DNA from: Caldilineaceae bacterium
GTDB lineage: Bacteria; Chloroflexota; Anaerolineae; Caldilineales; Caldilineaceae
NCBI GenBank assembly: GCA_020634755.1
Contig: JACKBC010000002.1
Span: 186,001-250,000 of the forward strand
Direction of reading: 5' to 3'
DNA length: 64,000 nucleotides
Shown here one piece after another: positions 8,203-17,500 of the stretch (position 1 is the first letter of the stretch; every line of letters begins with the position of its first letter). The notes below the pieces were generated by a model, which was not told where the DNA came from, made no database searches, and saw nothing but the letters and a program-made list of their open reading frames with translations. The position numbers and the translations under genes were made by a program.

Positions 8203-9753
8203 CTACTCGCTCTTACTGATAAGATGCCAATCGATATATGGCAAATCGCGTGCCTGCATGTTGGAGACCTTGTTGCTCACGATGGAGAACTGGTCGATGT
8301 GATAGGGAATCAAATGACCGCCGTCCTCAGCGATCATGCGCTGGGCATCCTGATAGAGCTGACGGCGTGCATCAAAATCAAGCGTCTGACGCGCTTCGTC
8401 CAGTAACTGATCAAGGGCTGGGTTCTGATAATAGGATTCGTTCCATGGGGCATTAGAACGCCAAGCCATATTTAGCATTTCATCAGCAGGAAATTCTGCC
8501 CAAAAGGTTGTGAAAAACGGTTCTACCATCCATACTTCGGTCCAGAAACCATCAGCCGGGCGGATTTCCAGCGTCACATTGATACCGGCCGCGGCTGCCT
8601 GCTGCTGGTAGACCTCTGCTAACGGGACCAGTTGCGGGTTGGCATTGGAAGCGTACAGGGTCACATCCAGACCATCGCTATACCCTGCATCCGCCAACAA
8701 AGCTTTGGCCTTTTCAATATCCTGCGGACAGTCACCATTCCAGCGATAGATGTCATTCGGACCAACCGGTGTGTCGCAAGTGACCGTGCCAGCCCCATCC
8801 AAGACGAGGTCGACAATTGACTGGCGGTCGGCGACTAAGCGCATCGCCTGACGCACACGCACGTCATCAAACGGTGGCGTATCAGTGCGCATCACTAATC
8901 CTGTCCATCTGCCGGAAGGAAAACGCAAAACGGTAAAACTGTCGTCACTTGCAAAGAGATCGGCCTGCGCTGATGTTGCCGCAAGCACGGCATCAAGCTG
9001 GCCAGACTGTGCGGCCAGGACCCGTGCCTGGGCCTCGGCTATTCCAGATATCTCGATACCGGCTAGGGCTGGTGGACCCTGCCAGTAGTCATCGTTGGCG
9101 ATCAAAACGGTTGTCCCCTCTGCATCTAGATGTTCCAGCTTGAAGGGACCGGTGCCAATGCCAGATTCGCCAATGGTGTCGCCGCTCTTCGCCGGGATGA
9201 TGCCAGCCGTCAGGCTGCTCAACAACAAGGGAAAGTCAGCATGTGCTTTCGCCAATTGAAAGATAATCGTTAGATCATCAGGGGTTTCTGTCCCTGTGAT
9301 TAAGCTAAACGTGGCTGCTGCCGAGGATCCTGTGTCAGGGTCGAGGATATGGGCAAAGGTATAGGCGACATCGGCAGAAGTGAGGGGCTGGCCATTGTGG
9401 AAGGTCACGCCATCCCGCAAGATAAAAGTCCACTCAGTTGCCTCCTCGTTGGTGCTCCAGGAGGCGGCCAGGTATGGCACAGACGCACCGGTCTCATCTT
9501 GGCGCGTCAGCCGATCATAAAGCATGCTATTGGCTGAAAAAAATTGCGTTGGGCTGGCAGGATCCAAGCTCTCTTTGCCATTCCAGAGCAAAGGGTGGGC
9601 TAAGCGTAAGATACCGCGACTCTCCGCTGAACCTTCTGCGGCAGCACTATCTGAGCCGGTGACCGATTCAGCGGTGGGCAGAGGCGCGGTGCAGGCGTTG
9701 CAGAAAATCAGCACGCTCAGGATTAAGTAAATAGAACATAATTGTTTGAACAT
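8203..9753 (-). CDS. Peptide-type ABC transporter substrate-binding lipoprotein
   Basis: A complete 516-residue family 5 solute-binding protein, secreted and lipid-anchored. The start at 9753 is set by AAGGAGA six bases upstream; an upstream GTG/ATG extension is unlikely. The signal ends with FCNAC (Cys21). The domain follows with ESLDPASPTQF, WTFILRDGVTFHNGQPLTSADVAYTFAHILDP, the GTGPFKLEH segment and C-terminal GGHLIPYHID. It closely resembles the truncated protein at 1-500. Both lack linked permease or ATPase genes, which is odd for an importer. Possible roles are peptide or product sensing or scavenging, using transporter parts encoded elsewhere. MITE-like copies flank the gene, one 14 bases past its stop and one about 250 bases upstream, so the gene may have moved as a block. 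Confidence 0.9.
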   Translation of the reverse strand: MFKQLCSIYLILSVLIFCNACTAPLPTAESVTGSDSAAAEGSAESRGILRLAHPLLWNGKESLDPASPTQFFSANSMLYDRLTRQDETGASVPYLAASWSTNEEATEWTFILRDGVTFHNGQPLTSADVAYTFAHILDPDTGSSAAATFSLITGTETPDDLTIIFQLAKAHADFPLLLSSLTAGIIPAKSGDTIGESGIGTGPFKLEHLDAEGTTVLIANDDYWQGPPALAGIEISGIAEAQARVLAAQSGQLDAVLAATSAQADLFASDDSFTVLRFPSGRWTGLVMRTDTPPFDDVRVRQAMRLVADRQSIVDLVLDGAGTVTCDTPVGPNDIYRWNGDCPQDIEKAKALLADAGYSDGLDVTLYASNANPQLVPLAEVYQQQAAAAGINVTLEIRPADGFWTEVWMVEPFFTTFWAEFPADEMLNMAWRSNAPWNESYYQNPALDQLLDEARQTLDFDARRQLYQDAQRMIAEDGGHLIPYHIDQFSIVSNKVSNMQARDLPYIDWHLISKSE

Positions 9754-9912
9754 AATTGTCTCCTTGCTTTTTGTACACGAATTGTATTGCAAAGTAGTGG
9801 GCCATCATGCTGTCACGTTGTTGGCGGTGTAAAAGATGTCCGAAAAGTGGTTGTGGCGGACCCCGCATATCCGGCAAGGCGCTACTGACACCGAATTTTT
9901 GGGATAAACACG

Positions 9913-9998
9913 CAGTAGACCGCAACGGCAAGAGATAAGGCCGGATTCACCAGTCGAGACCGACACCTACATCACCAACACCGTTGTGGTGTACTGAC
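9913..9998 (+). repeat. Inverted copy of the sulfotransferase-2 3' end
   Basis: These 86 bases match, on the opposite strand, the last codons and downstream flank of the sulfotransferase gene at 13597-13682. By hand alignment there are about a dozen mismatches and no gaps. The reading frame is broken here (a TAA occurs in the copied codons), so this is a decayed fragment. Similarity stops where the MITE-like element begins. Confidence 0.75.
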
Positions 9999-10004
9999 AC
10001 TATC

Positions 10005-10088
10005 ACGACTTACGCAGCGCCGGTGGATCGCCAGGAGAGCATAAGATAGCTGACCTGGCCATTTTCCCTCTAGGCTTGCGTAAGTCCT
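10005..10088. mobile_element. 84-bp MITE-like element, copy 2
   Basis: Starts ACGACTTACGCA and ends TGCGTAAGTCCT, an inverted repeat with one mismatch. Its length and much of its interior match copy 1 at 8105-8188. ACTAT occurs immediately outside both ends (9999-10003 and 10090-10094), a possible target duplication. It lies two bases past the stop codon of sulfotransferase 1, where its hairpin potential could also act as a terminator. Confidence 0.7.
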
Positions 10089-10090
10089 AA

Positions 10091-11023
10091 CTATATGAGA
10101 GCGCTCCTGCCCTTTTCCAACCATTGGGCACAATCAGGACTCAGCACACGCGCCACAGCCTTGTCATAAAGTTCGAGGTCGGCCGCTGTGAGTATATCCT
10201 TCCAGCGCCCATTGGTGCCTTTATAGTAAAATGTATTTGCGCCACCTTTCCATATTTCTCGCATGAGCTCACCCCCTGCCTTGATTACCCTTTCCCTGGT
10301 CTGGGTTAGGCTGACTGATTCTGCAATCGCTAATATGTCTGCATCGGAAATTGCGATGTCCAGAAAATGGGCCACGCGCGCGATCTCCGTTTCTGAATTT
10401 TCAAGCAGGTCATTAAAGTGAACAAAGAGGATGTTGTTCAGATGCCGATAGTTCCACCAGGTTTGGGTGTGATGCATATTGCCCGAATGAGGATATCCTT
10501 CACTCTCCCATTCAAACCAGCCCTTTGAGATCCAGGTACGCCAATAGTCACGGATATCTTGGGGACAACGGGGTATGGGAGGGCCCACACGCCCCGGAAT
10601 GTTATTCAGGGCATCATATGCATCAGCCGTATAATTTGAGTAGTGATTCCACCACGACATAAAAACATCGCGTGCGTCTCGACCAACCACAATGTATTTT
10701 ACTTGGGGGTAGTAGGGGAGGCCATCTAAGGGGATATGCGCTTTTAGGCAACGACGATTTTCTTGGGCAAGTATCTGTTTTAACTCTTCAATTGACATCA
10801 TAAAGCGCGCATCTACCCAGGGCGAAACATCCATTAAGTTCGGAATCTCTTGCCCCTGGTAAATTAAGTGAAGCACAATATCCTGCATCCAGCTCGTACC
10901 GGATTTATAAGAGGTCGTAACGATAATGTCACCCGCTCGTGGTGTATAATGATCCCAGCGTGTGCTATCAAGGGTATGATTTTGATAGATTCTTGAGACT
11001 TTAGGTAATTGACTATTGTTCAT
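10091..11023 (-). CDS. Cytosolic PAPS-dependent sulfotransferase (paralogue 1)
   Basis: A 310-residue sulfotransferase_1 family protein that would transfer sulfate from PAPS to a hydroxyl or amine. The start at 11023 has GGAGA about five bases upstream. The 5'-phosphosulfate loop is YKSGTSW (39-45, compared with the usual YPKSGTTW), the likely catalytic base is His96 in LKAHIPL, and the 3'-phosphate site is GRDARDVFMSW (Arg115, Ser123). A C-terminal KGTNGRWK corresponds to the family's RKGxxGxWK. It is free-standing, unlike the ST-TE didomains of curacin-type olefin formation. The M2 hydroxyl of the predicted polyketide is a plausible acceptor. It differs clearly from the sulfotransferase at 13625-14527, so the two may have different acceptors. 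Confidence 0.9.
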   Translation of the reverse strand: MNNSQLPKVSRIYQNHTLDSTRWDHYTPRAGDIIVTTSYKSGTSWMQDIVLHLIYQGQEIPNLMDVSPWVDARFMMSIEELKQILAQENRRCLKAHIPLDGLPYYPQVKYIVVGRDARDVFMSWWNHYSNYTADAYDALNNIPGRVGPPIPRCPQDIRDYWRTWISKGWFEWESEGYPHSGNMHHTQTWWNYRHLNNILFVHFNDLLENSETEIARVAHFLDIAISDADILAIAESVSLTQTRERVIKAGGELMREIWKGGANTFYYKGTNGRWKDILTAADLELYDKAVARVLSPDCAQWLEKGRSALI

Positions 11024-11083
11024 GATATTCTCCACAACTCTCTGCTCTACTTTTTATAGATGTTCAGAAAAAGGTCCGTGCGA

Positions 11084-11116
11084 AGAAACCTGGTTTCTGG
11101 CAGAAACCAGGTTTCT
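11084..11116. repeat. Perfect 15-bp palindromic repeat (GAAACCTGGTTTC type)
   Basis: Arms 11084-11098 and 11102-11116 are perfect reverse complements (AGAAACCTGGTTTCT) around GGC. It lies in the 195-base gap between P-ATPase 2 and sulfotransferase 1. Repeats of this kind are common between genes in Chloroflexota and cyanobacteria (recollection). It could attenuate read-through into the sulfotransferase. Confidence 0.75.
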
Positions 11117-11218
11117 TGACTCCGAAAGATTATCTGACTTTCTACAACCCTTCTCGCCCTGCCTTTTTGTCATCTATCGCATACATACCAACTCTCCTTG
11201 AATTAGCATTCAGCATTC

Positions 11219-13525
11219 TTATCGACTGAGCTTGTCGACAAGCAGTTTCGGTTTTGGAAAGCTACTCTTTAGGCGATTTGAAAATCTGGTTCCGTTTTCA
11301 TGTTGACCTTCTAGTTGACGATGCTTGAGCAATGGCGACCATGCAATTCCCATCCCTGTAAATAAGCTTAAGTTCCAAATCGCCAGCGAGGCTGCAATAC
11401 CCAAATGGACCAGGTAAGCACCACTGATGATGCAGATGCCTGGAACGATCGCGCTGGCGAAACCGGCTTTCATGGTGGTGTCAAACTCATGACCCAAATT
11501 GAATAAGAAAGGCAGTTGGCAAAGGCTTTCATCCATCAACACGATTTGGGCTGTATCTGTGGCGGCTGTGGTTGCACCGCTCAGCGAGATTGAGACTTTG
11601 GCGTAGCGCAAGGCGATGGAATCGTTGATCCCATCCCCCACAAAGCAGACAGAGCGCCCTTCACGCTGCAATTGGTCGACCAAGGCCGCTTTATTCTCAG
11701 GCAGGGTATTGGCAAAATAGCGGTCAATCCCCAGTTCTTGTGCCAGCCTGCGCGTGGGCTCTTCTTGATCGCCCGAGATAATCACAAGTTCAAGGTTTTT
11801 CTGACGCAGCTCTGCAATGACTTGCTTGGCCTCTGGCCGAATGGTAGGCTGTAACTCAATGGCGCCAACCAATCGTTCATTGATGGCCACCATAACGAGC
11901 GAATGTCCTTGCGCTTGGCACACTTCTTGCAAAGTCACAATCTCCTCAGGAATGATGATCTCTTCAAGCCGCATATAGCGATCGCTGCCGACGCGGACTG
12001 TATGCTCCACGACCTGCACCTTGATGCCGTAGCCCATTTCATAACGCGCTTGATCGATCTTGGGCAGCGGCAGACCCCGTTCATTCGCTGCTTGCAGAAT
12101 CGCCTTGGCGATGGGGTGCGTTTGGTGATATTCAGCCGCAGCCGCATACGCCAGTACTTCGTTGGCGTCTATCTGGTCGCAGACATGGATATGCGTGACG
12201 TGGGGTTGTTCCACCGTAAGCGTACCTGTCTTGTCAAAGACAACGGTATCCACCGTATGCAGCAACTCTAGGGAGCGCCCATCTTTTACCAAAATGGCAT
12301 GGTTGGAGGCGATATTCAAAAAGTTTAACATTGCGATGGGGCCCGTGATCCGGATATTCATGCCGATGCTGGCCCCCAAAATGGCAACCATGGCTTCATA
12401 CCCCACCAGCGGCCAAGCCATGCCTGCCAGCAGCAGAGTCGGCAGGGCCATCCGATTCACAAGTTGTAGGCCCTTGGATTCGATCGCCAACTGGTAGCCC
12501 ACCGTATTATTCAAAATGTGGCCGATCTGTGCAGCAACGCTCTCCGCGCCCGCTTTTTCGACCTGAATACGAATCTTCCCGGCCAGCACGACCGTTGACG
12601 CAAAGACCGGATCGCCTTCTTCTTTTTCGGCTGGCTGGGCCTCGCCTGTGAGCGCGTGCTGGTCAATCGTCGCAATCCCTTCAAGAATTGTGCCATCCAC
12701 AGGAACGGTTTGGCCCGCGTAAATCATCAGCTGGTCACCGACCTGTAGTTGCGCAAATGGTGCTTCGACCTCGACACCATCGACCAAAATATAGACAGAG
12801 TCGGGCTGTTCAAAAATGTTCACCAAGCTTTTGGATGAGCGGTCTTGGGTAACGTAAATCAATTTCAGACCCAAATAATAAATCGTCAATGCAAAGCCCC
12901 CGACGACATAGTAACCGCCTAGCCATATGCCAATTAGATTTAGTGAGACGAGCACGGCATTTGTCACTCGTCTTTCATGGAATAGGTGATGATACGCTTT
13001 TTGTATCACATCGCTCGAACCATAAAGCCCACTGCCTAAACTCACTAACAACAGGGGGGGGAAGACTAACTTCGCCACCGACGCCGCGCCAAAAGTAATG
13101 AGTGAAAATAGAATGCCGTGATTTATTTCTCTTTCGTGTGAATCTATTTTCAAAGCGTGCGCGCTTGAAACCATCTCCTTGAATTGTTGGTGACGTGTGC
13201 TACCAAATAAGGGATCGATATGCTCTACCATGAACGTTTGATACTTTTCATCAAGCGCTTTGAGCTTCGACGCCATAATGGGTTGCCGTTTTTGGGGGGA
13301 CAGGATTTGGACAAGATTCTTCTGTTTAATAAAGGCGCGTTTTATTGTCAACTTACCCCGTTTCGTCTGGGACGCGGCCAGATTATCAACCACCTTGGCG
13401 CCCGTTATGCCTACTACACAACAACCTGCTACAGCAGAGATCCACAACACAGCTATTTTCCTTTCACACATACGCCTGGCTCGGGTATAGATGGAAATAA
13501 TTTCCCCGACTGACATATTACGCAT
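11219..13525 (-). CDS. P1B-like P-type ATPase lacking the CPx metal motif (paralogue 2)
   Basis: A 768-residue membrane P-type ATPase. The start at 13525 follows GGTGAG by five bases. It has a hydrophobic segment near residues 25-45, a soluble stretch, and membrane helices near 135-225. The actuator motif is LTGEAQP, the phosphorylation site DKTGT (Asp431), then the THPIA motif and GDGINDSIAL. At the CPC position the sequence is IGM (387-389 in LGASIGMNIRITGP), with neither Cys nor Pro. No metal-binding domain is present. It shares many identical blocks with the ATPase at 565-2670, especially actuator and phosphorylation domains, but is longer at the N-terminus. It is followed by sulfotransferase 1. 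Substrate unknown; product export or ion homeostasis linked to the cluster are possible. Confidence 0.87.
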   Translation of the reverse strand: MRNMSVGEIISIYTRARRMCERKIAVLWISAVAGCCVVGITGAKVVDNLAASQTKRGKLTIKRAFIKQKNLVQILSPQKRQPIMASKLKALDEKYQTFMVEHIDPLFGSTRHQQFKEMVSSAHALKIDSHEREINHGILFSLITFGAASVAKLVFPPLLLVSLGSGLYGSSDVIQKAYHHLFHERRVTNAVLVSLNLIGIWLGGYYVVGGFALTIYYLGLKLIYVTQDRSSKSLVNIFEQPDSVYILVDGVEVEAPFAQLQVGDQLMIYAGQTVPVDGTILEGIATIDQHALTGEAQPAEKEEGDPVFASTVVLAGKIRIQVEKAGAESVAAQIGHILNNTVGYQLAIESKGLQLVNRMALPTLLLAGMAWPLVGYEAMVAILGASIGMNIRITGPIAMLNFLNIASNHAILVKDGRSLELLHTVDTVVFDKTGTLTVEQPHVTHIHVCDQIDANEVLAYAAAAEYHQTHPIAKAILQAANERGLPLPKIDQARYEMGYGIKVQVVEHTVRVGSDRYMRLEEIIIPEEIVTLQEVCQAQGHSLVMVAINERLVGAIELQPTIRPEAKQVIAELRQKNLELVIISGDQEEPTRRLAQELGIDRYFANTLPENKAALVDQLQREGRSVCFVGDGINDSIALRYAKVSISLSGATTAATDTAQIVLMDESLCQLPFLFNLGHEFDTTMKAGFASAIVPGICIISGAYLVHLGIAASLAIWNLSLFTGMGIAWSPLLKHRQLEGQHENGTRFSNRLKSSFPKPKLLVDKLSR

Positions 13526-13596
13526 GATTCTCACCTATATTCAACCGCAGTTTGCTTTTGAGCACAGGTAATGCCACAAACACGGCACTTTACCGA

Positions 13597-13682
13597 GTCA
13601 GTACACTGCAACGGTGTTGGCGATTCAGGCGTCGGTCTCGATTGGGGAATCCGGCCCTATTTCTTGCCGTTGCGCTCTACTG
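13597..13682 (-). repeat. Sulfotransferase-2 3' end duplicated at 9913-9998
   Basis: The last 19 codons of the sulfotransferase and 28 bases of its downstream flank; an inverted, decayed copy exists at 9913-9998. Confidence 0.72.
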
Positions 13683-14527
13683 TGAATACAATCGAACGCG
13701 AACTGCAGCGTAGAGTTTGTCATTTTCTCTTTATACAGAACATCGAAAGCACTGTTCTGTTCAGGGGTAAAGTGATGCTGCCAATCGCCGACAACACCCT
13801 TTCTCATCATTTGGGGTCTGTTATCTTTCCATTCTGCCCATTGATGGTTTATGTGTGGATTTTTAGCCATCGCAGCAAATCCGCTCTGCTCTAATATATG
13901 ATCCAAAAGTGCGGGCTCTAGCGAAACAGAAAGAAATTCCGCCATCGTAGTAACAACGGCGGCAAGGTCCTGTTGCATATCTTCATATGTGATAAACAGT
14001 ATATTCTCTGAGCCTAGACTGGCTTCGTACCAATCCAACACATGGGTAAACCAATCGCCAAAAGGAACCATGCCCTGCATAAAGTTTGATAGATAGTTCT
14101 CCCAACTCCCCGAGTATGCCTTGAGGTTTGAGTAAAAGTGGTACCCCGATACGACAGTATCCTTGGGATTCCTGGCAACATAGATATATTTGGCACGGCT
14201 ACCGCTCACACGAGGCATCAAGGCATAGGAAAGATGACTTTTGATGTAACGTGGACTATCCAAGTTATTGGCGTTGCTGAGTTGTTCCGCTACTTCTATC
14301 CGAGGCATAATCTCTTCGATTGTCTTGTCTTGGTCTCTGCCATTATGGGTTAAGAGCCAAACAATTTGCTGTGTCCATGTGGTACCCGACTTTGGATAGG
14401 AGACAATAAATAGATCGTCGTCGCGCACATGAAAGTCATTGGCGATCACCTCCAAAATATTCTCTGCAAACCAATACGGCAGAAAGAAATCACCACCTTT
14501 TCCATCAGGAAATTTAATCAGTTCCAT
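13625..14527 (-). CDS. Cytosolic PAPS-dependent sulfotransferase (paralogue 2)
   Basis: A 300-residue canonical sulfotransferase_1 protein. The 5'-phosphosulfate loop is YPKSGTTW (44-51), the catalytic His98 sits in IKSHLSY, and the 3'-phosphate site is ARNPKDTVVSGYHFY (Arg119, Ser127). The C-terminal RKGVVGDW is the family signature. It starts 54 bases after the stop of the terminal PKS gene on the same strand, so it is probably the last gene of the assembly-line operon. That makes a tailoring role on the polyketide likely. The ribosome site is weak (GAGAG about ten bases upstream). The acceptor cannot be read from sequence. Confidence 0.92.
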   Translation of the reverse strand: MELIKFPDGKGGDFFLPYWFAENILEVIANDFHVRDDDLFIVSYPKSGTTWTQQIVWLLTHNGRDQDKTIEEIMPRIEVAEQLSNANNLDSPRYIKSHLSYALMPRVSGSRAKYIYVARNPKDTVVSGYHFYSNLKAYSGSWENYLSNFMQGMVPFGDWFTHVLDWYEASLGSENILFITYEDMQQDLAAVVTTMAEFLSVSLEPALLDHILEQSGFAAMAKNPHINHQWAEWKDNRPQMMRKGVVGDWQHHFTPEQNSAFDVLYKEKMTNSTLQFAFDCIHSRAQRQEIGPDSPIETDA

Positions 14528-14581
14528 CTTGCATTTCTCTCTCAGCTAGCTTATATAAGCATCTTAGTTTCAGAAGCTTCA

Positions 14582-17500
14582 TTATGACTGCGCTCTGGCA
14601 AGCAGCTTCTTTATTTGCATCGATAACGCTTGCACGTTCGGTTCTTCGATCATGGTAATGTGATTGCCGGGAACAAGATGTACATCGATCGGTTTCGGTG
14701 TTAACGCCTGCCATCCCCAAGTGGGATCCTGTTGCGTCATGGCTTCTGTTGGTAACATATCCCGCGCCATGCTTTCTGTGGCGCGCAATAGCGTAATGGG
14801 CAGAGCGCCGTTTGGCTGTGGCTCATAGTTACTTAAAGCCAATAGATTTGCCTTGTAGACCTGCCAACTCCGCCTGGTTTCCGCTTTTGTTAGCTCAAGC
14901 CCAGCGCGCTTGATACGTGACTGCAAAAATTTCAGTTGATCCTCTTGATTTTGCGAACGTATATAGCTCACCATGCCTTCATCGGGTTCCGCACCTGCTT
15001 GGGCAGAAATGGCGTTATACAATCCAACCAGGGAGAAAACAAATTGGGCATCATCCCATGTCGCCGCCTCTTGGCTCTCCCTCAGAAGCGGTACGGGTAT
15101 ATCCAAGATGAGAAGTTGAGAAATTTCATGGCCCAGAAGGAGCAGTTGCTGCGCCATTTCATAGGCTACTTTTCCACCAAAGGAATAACCACCCAAATAA
15201 TACGGCCCAGTTGGCTGCACCACCTGTAGAGACTTAATATGGTGCGCCGCAATCTCTTCTATCTGCGTAAACGGTATCGTATCTTCATCCATGCCCAACG
15301 AGCGTAACCCGTAGAATGGCTGCTCGCGCCCAAGGTGCTGGGCTAAACGCCCAAAGTCAAACGCCGAGCCGAGTATCCCAGAAACCATAAAGAGCGACGG
15401 TGCTGATCCCTTTGGCTGAACGGGTACTAGGGTCGAAGAAAAGGCGCCGCCATGCAACTGATGGGTGCTGCGGGCGCCATTCTGGTTGGTTGCGGACGAC
15501 TCATTACGATGGTCAGTGTGGTCAATCCAGTATCGCTGGCGTTGGAAGGGATAGGTCGGTAAACATAGGTGCTTACAAGCTCTATCTTGATAGAGTGCAT
15601 CCCAAGCGATTGGCGCGCCCTGTATATAAAGCTCACTCAGGCTTTTGAGTAACTGTTGCTCTTCTTGGTTGGGACGAATCGTTGGTAAGAGCGTCCATTC
15701 AGAAAGTTCGGGCAGACACGCATGCAGCATATCCAGTAAAGCAGGTTGGGGACCGATCTCTATATAATGAGTAATGGATTGTTCCTGCAACGAGTCGAAC
15801 ACCTTGACAGAATTGACGGCGGCCATCATATGGTCACGCCAATACGTGGGTGTTGCCACTTCATGCGTCACAAGGGTACCCGTGATGTTGGAAATGAATG
15901 CAATACCCGGTGTTGTGAACTCTATTTGAGTGGTGATATGGTCCAATGCCGCAATGTGTTGCGCACTCGCTTTGACGGCGACCATTTGGTCTTCTGCGGG
16001 CAACGATTGCATCAGGCGACCGCGTTCGACGATCAATTTTAGGCCGTCTTCAAGAGAAAATACCCCGGCGCTACAGGCCGCCACATACTCACCGACGCCA
16101 TGGCCCATTACCACATTGGGTTCAATTCCCCACGATTTCCACAACTCGGCCAAAGCGTATTCAAGGGCAAAAATGGCGGGTTGGGTATAGGCAGTTTGGC
16201 CCAACAACGCAGTTGTTACATCTTCACCATAAAGCAGATCGAGCAGGCTGACATCGAGGTAAGATTGCAAGATCGTATTGCACTGATCAAGGACTGCTCT
16301 GAATCGTGGCTGCGTTTCATACAACTCGCGTCCCATACCCATATAGTAGGAGTCTTCCCCTGTAAAGAGAAAGGCAATCCGCTTGGGTGATGCATCTACG
16401 GCACCGGCAGATACAGTAGGTGTTGCTGACTGTGATTGTGCAAAAGCGGCCAATTGTTGGCGCAGTGCTGCTATGGATTCGGCCACCACCGCCAACCGTT
16501 GGGCGAACTGATTACGCCCAGTATTGGCGGTAAAACAGAGATCTGCCAACGCAATAGCAGGATGTCTCTCCAGGTGCATCTCATACCGTTCGACCAGATC
16601 ATGCAACGCTTGATTATCTCTGGCGGATAAGGTCAATATTTCACGGGTGGGTGCAACGATCGCTGCCTCATTCTCTGGTGCAGATGAATCATCGGGTTCT
16701 ATGGCCGATGGTGCAGACAAGATCATGTGACAGTTGGTGCCACTTAGACCAAAACCACTGACACCCGCAATTGGGTTCTCCGTTGGCCAAGGCATAGCGG
16801 TCGTCGTGACCTGGAGCGGCATAGCGTCCCAGTTTACATGGGGTGTTGGATTTTGAAAGTGCAGATGCGCAGGAATTATCCCGTGTTGGAATGATAGTAC
16901 GACTTTCATCAGCCCAGCGATACTTCCTGCCGCTGCCAGGTGACCAATATTGGTCTTGACCGACCCAATCAAGAGGGGCGTTTCCCGCTTCTGATAGACA
17001 TGCCCCAATGCGCGTAGCTCAATCGGATCACTAAGCGTAGCCCCAGTGCCATGTGCTTCAATATAGCTAATTTGTTCGGGTGCTAGTCGAGCATTCTGTA
17101 AGGCTTGTCGTAGAACCTTCTCCTGCGCAAGTCGATTGGGATAGATCAAGCCGCTACTTGGCCCATCGTTGTTCATGGCAGAACCTTGAATGACAGCCAG
17201 AATCTCATCACCATCGGCCACTGCGTCCGCCAATCGTTTCAAAAGGATCATGCCACAGCCTTCCCCGCGCCCAAATCCATCCGTCGACGCATCAAAGGTT
17301 TTACAGCGACCATCAAATGACAGGGACTGCATTTGTGACAGCGCGACAAATGGAATTGGAGAAAGCATCAAGCTAACCCCACCGGCCAGTGCCAAATTGC
17401 ATTCTCCCAACCGCAAACTCTGGCAGGCGAGGTGGGTGGCTATCAAAGACGAGGAGCAATCCGCGTCAATCGCCAGGGCTGGCCCTAGCAACCCCAGATG

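Larger units (their letters stand above)
9754..10090. other. 337-base intergenic region with a duplicated fragment and a MITE-like element
   Basis: Contains the plus-strand copy of a sulfotransferase 3' end (9913-9998) abutting the second MITE-like element (10005-10088). The remaining 150 bases upstream of the lipoprotein show only its ribosome site. No intact gene is supported. Confidence 0.55.

Noticed and set aside
565..13525. Calling the two P-type ATPases copper or zinc exporters
   Set aside because: Both lack the CPC/SPC motif and any metal-binding N-terminal domain.
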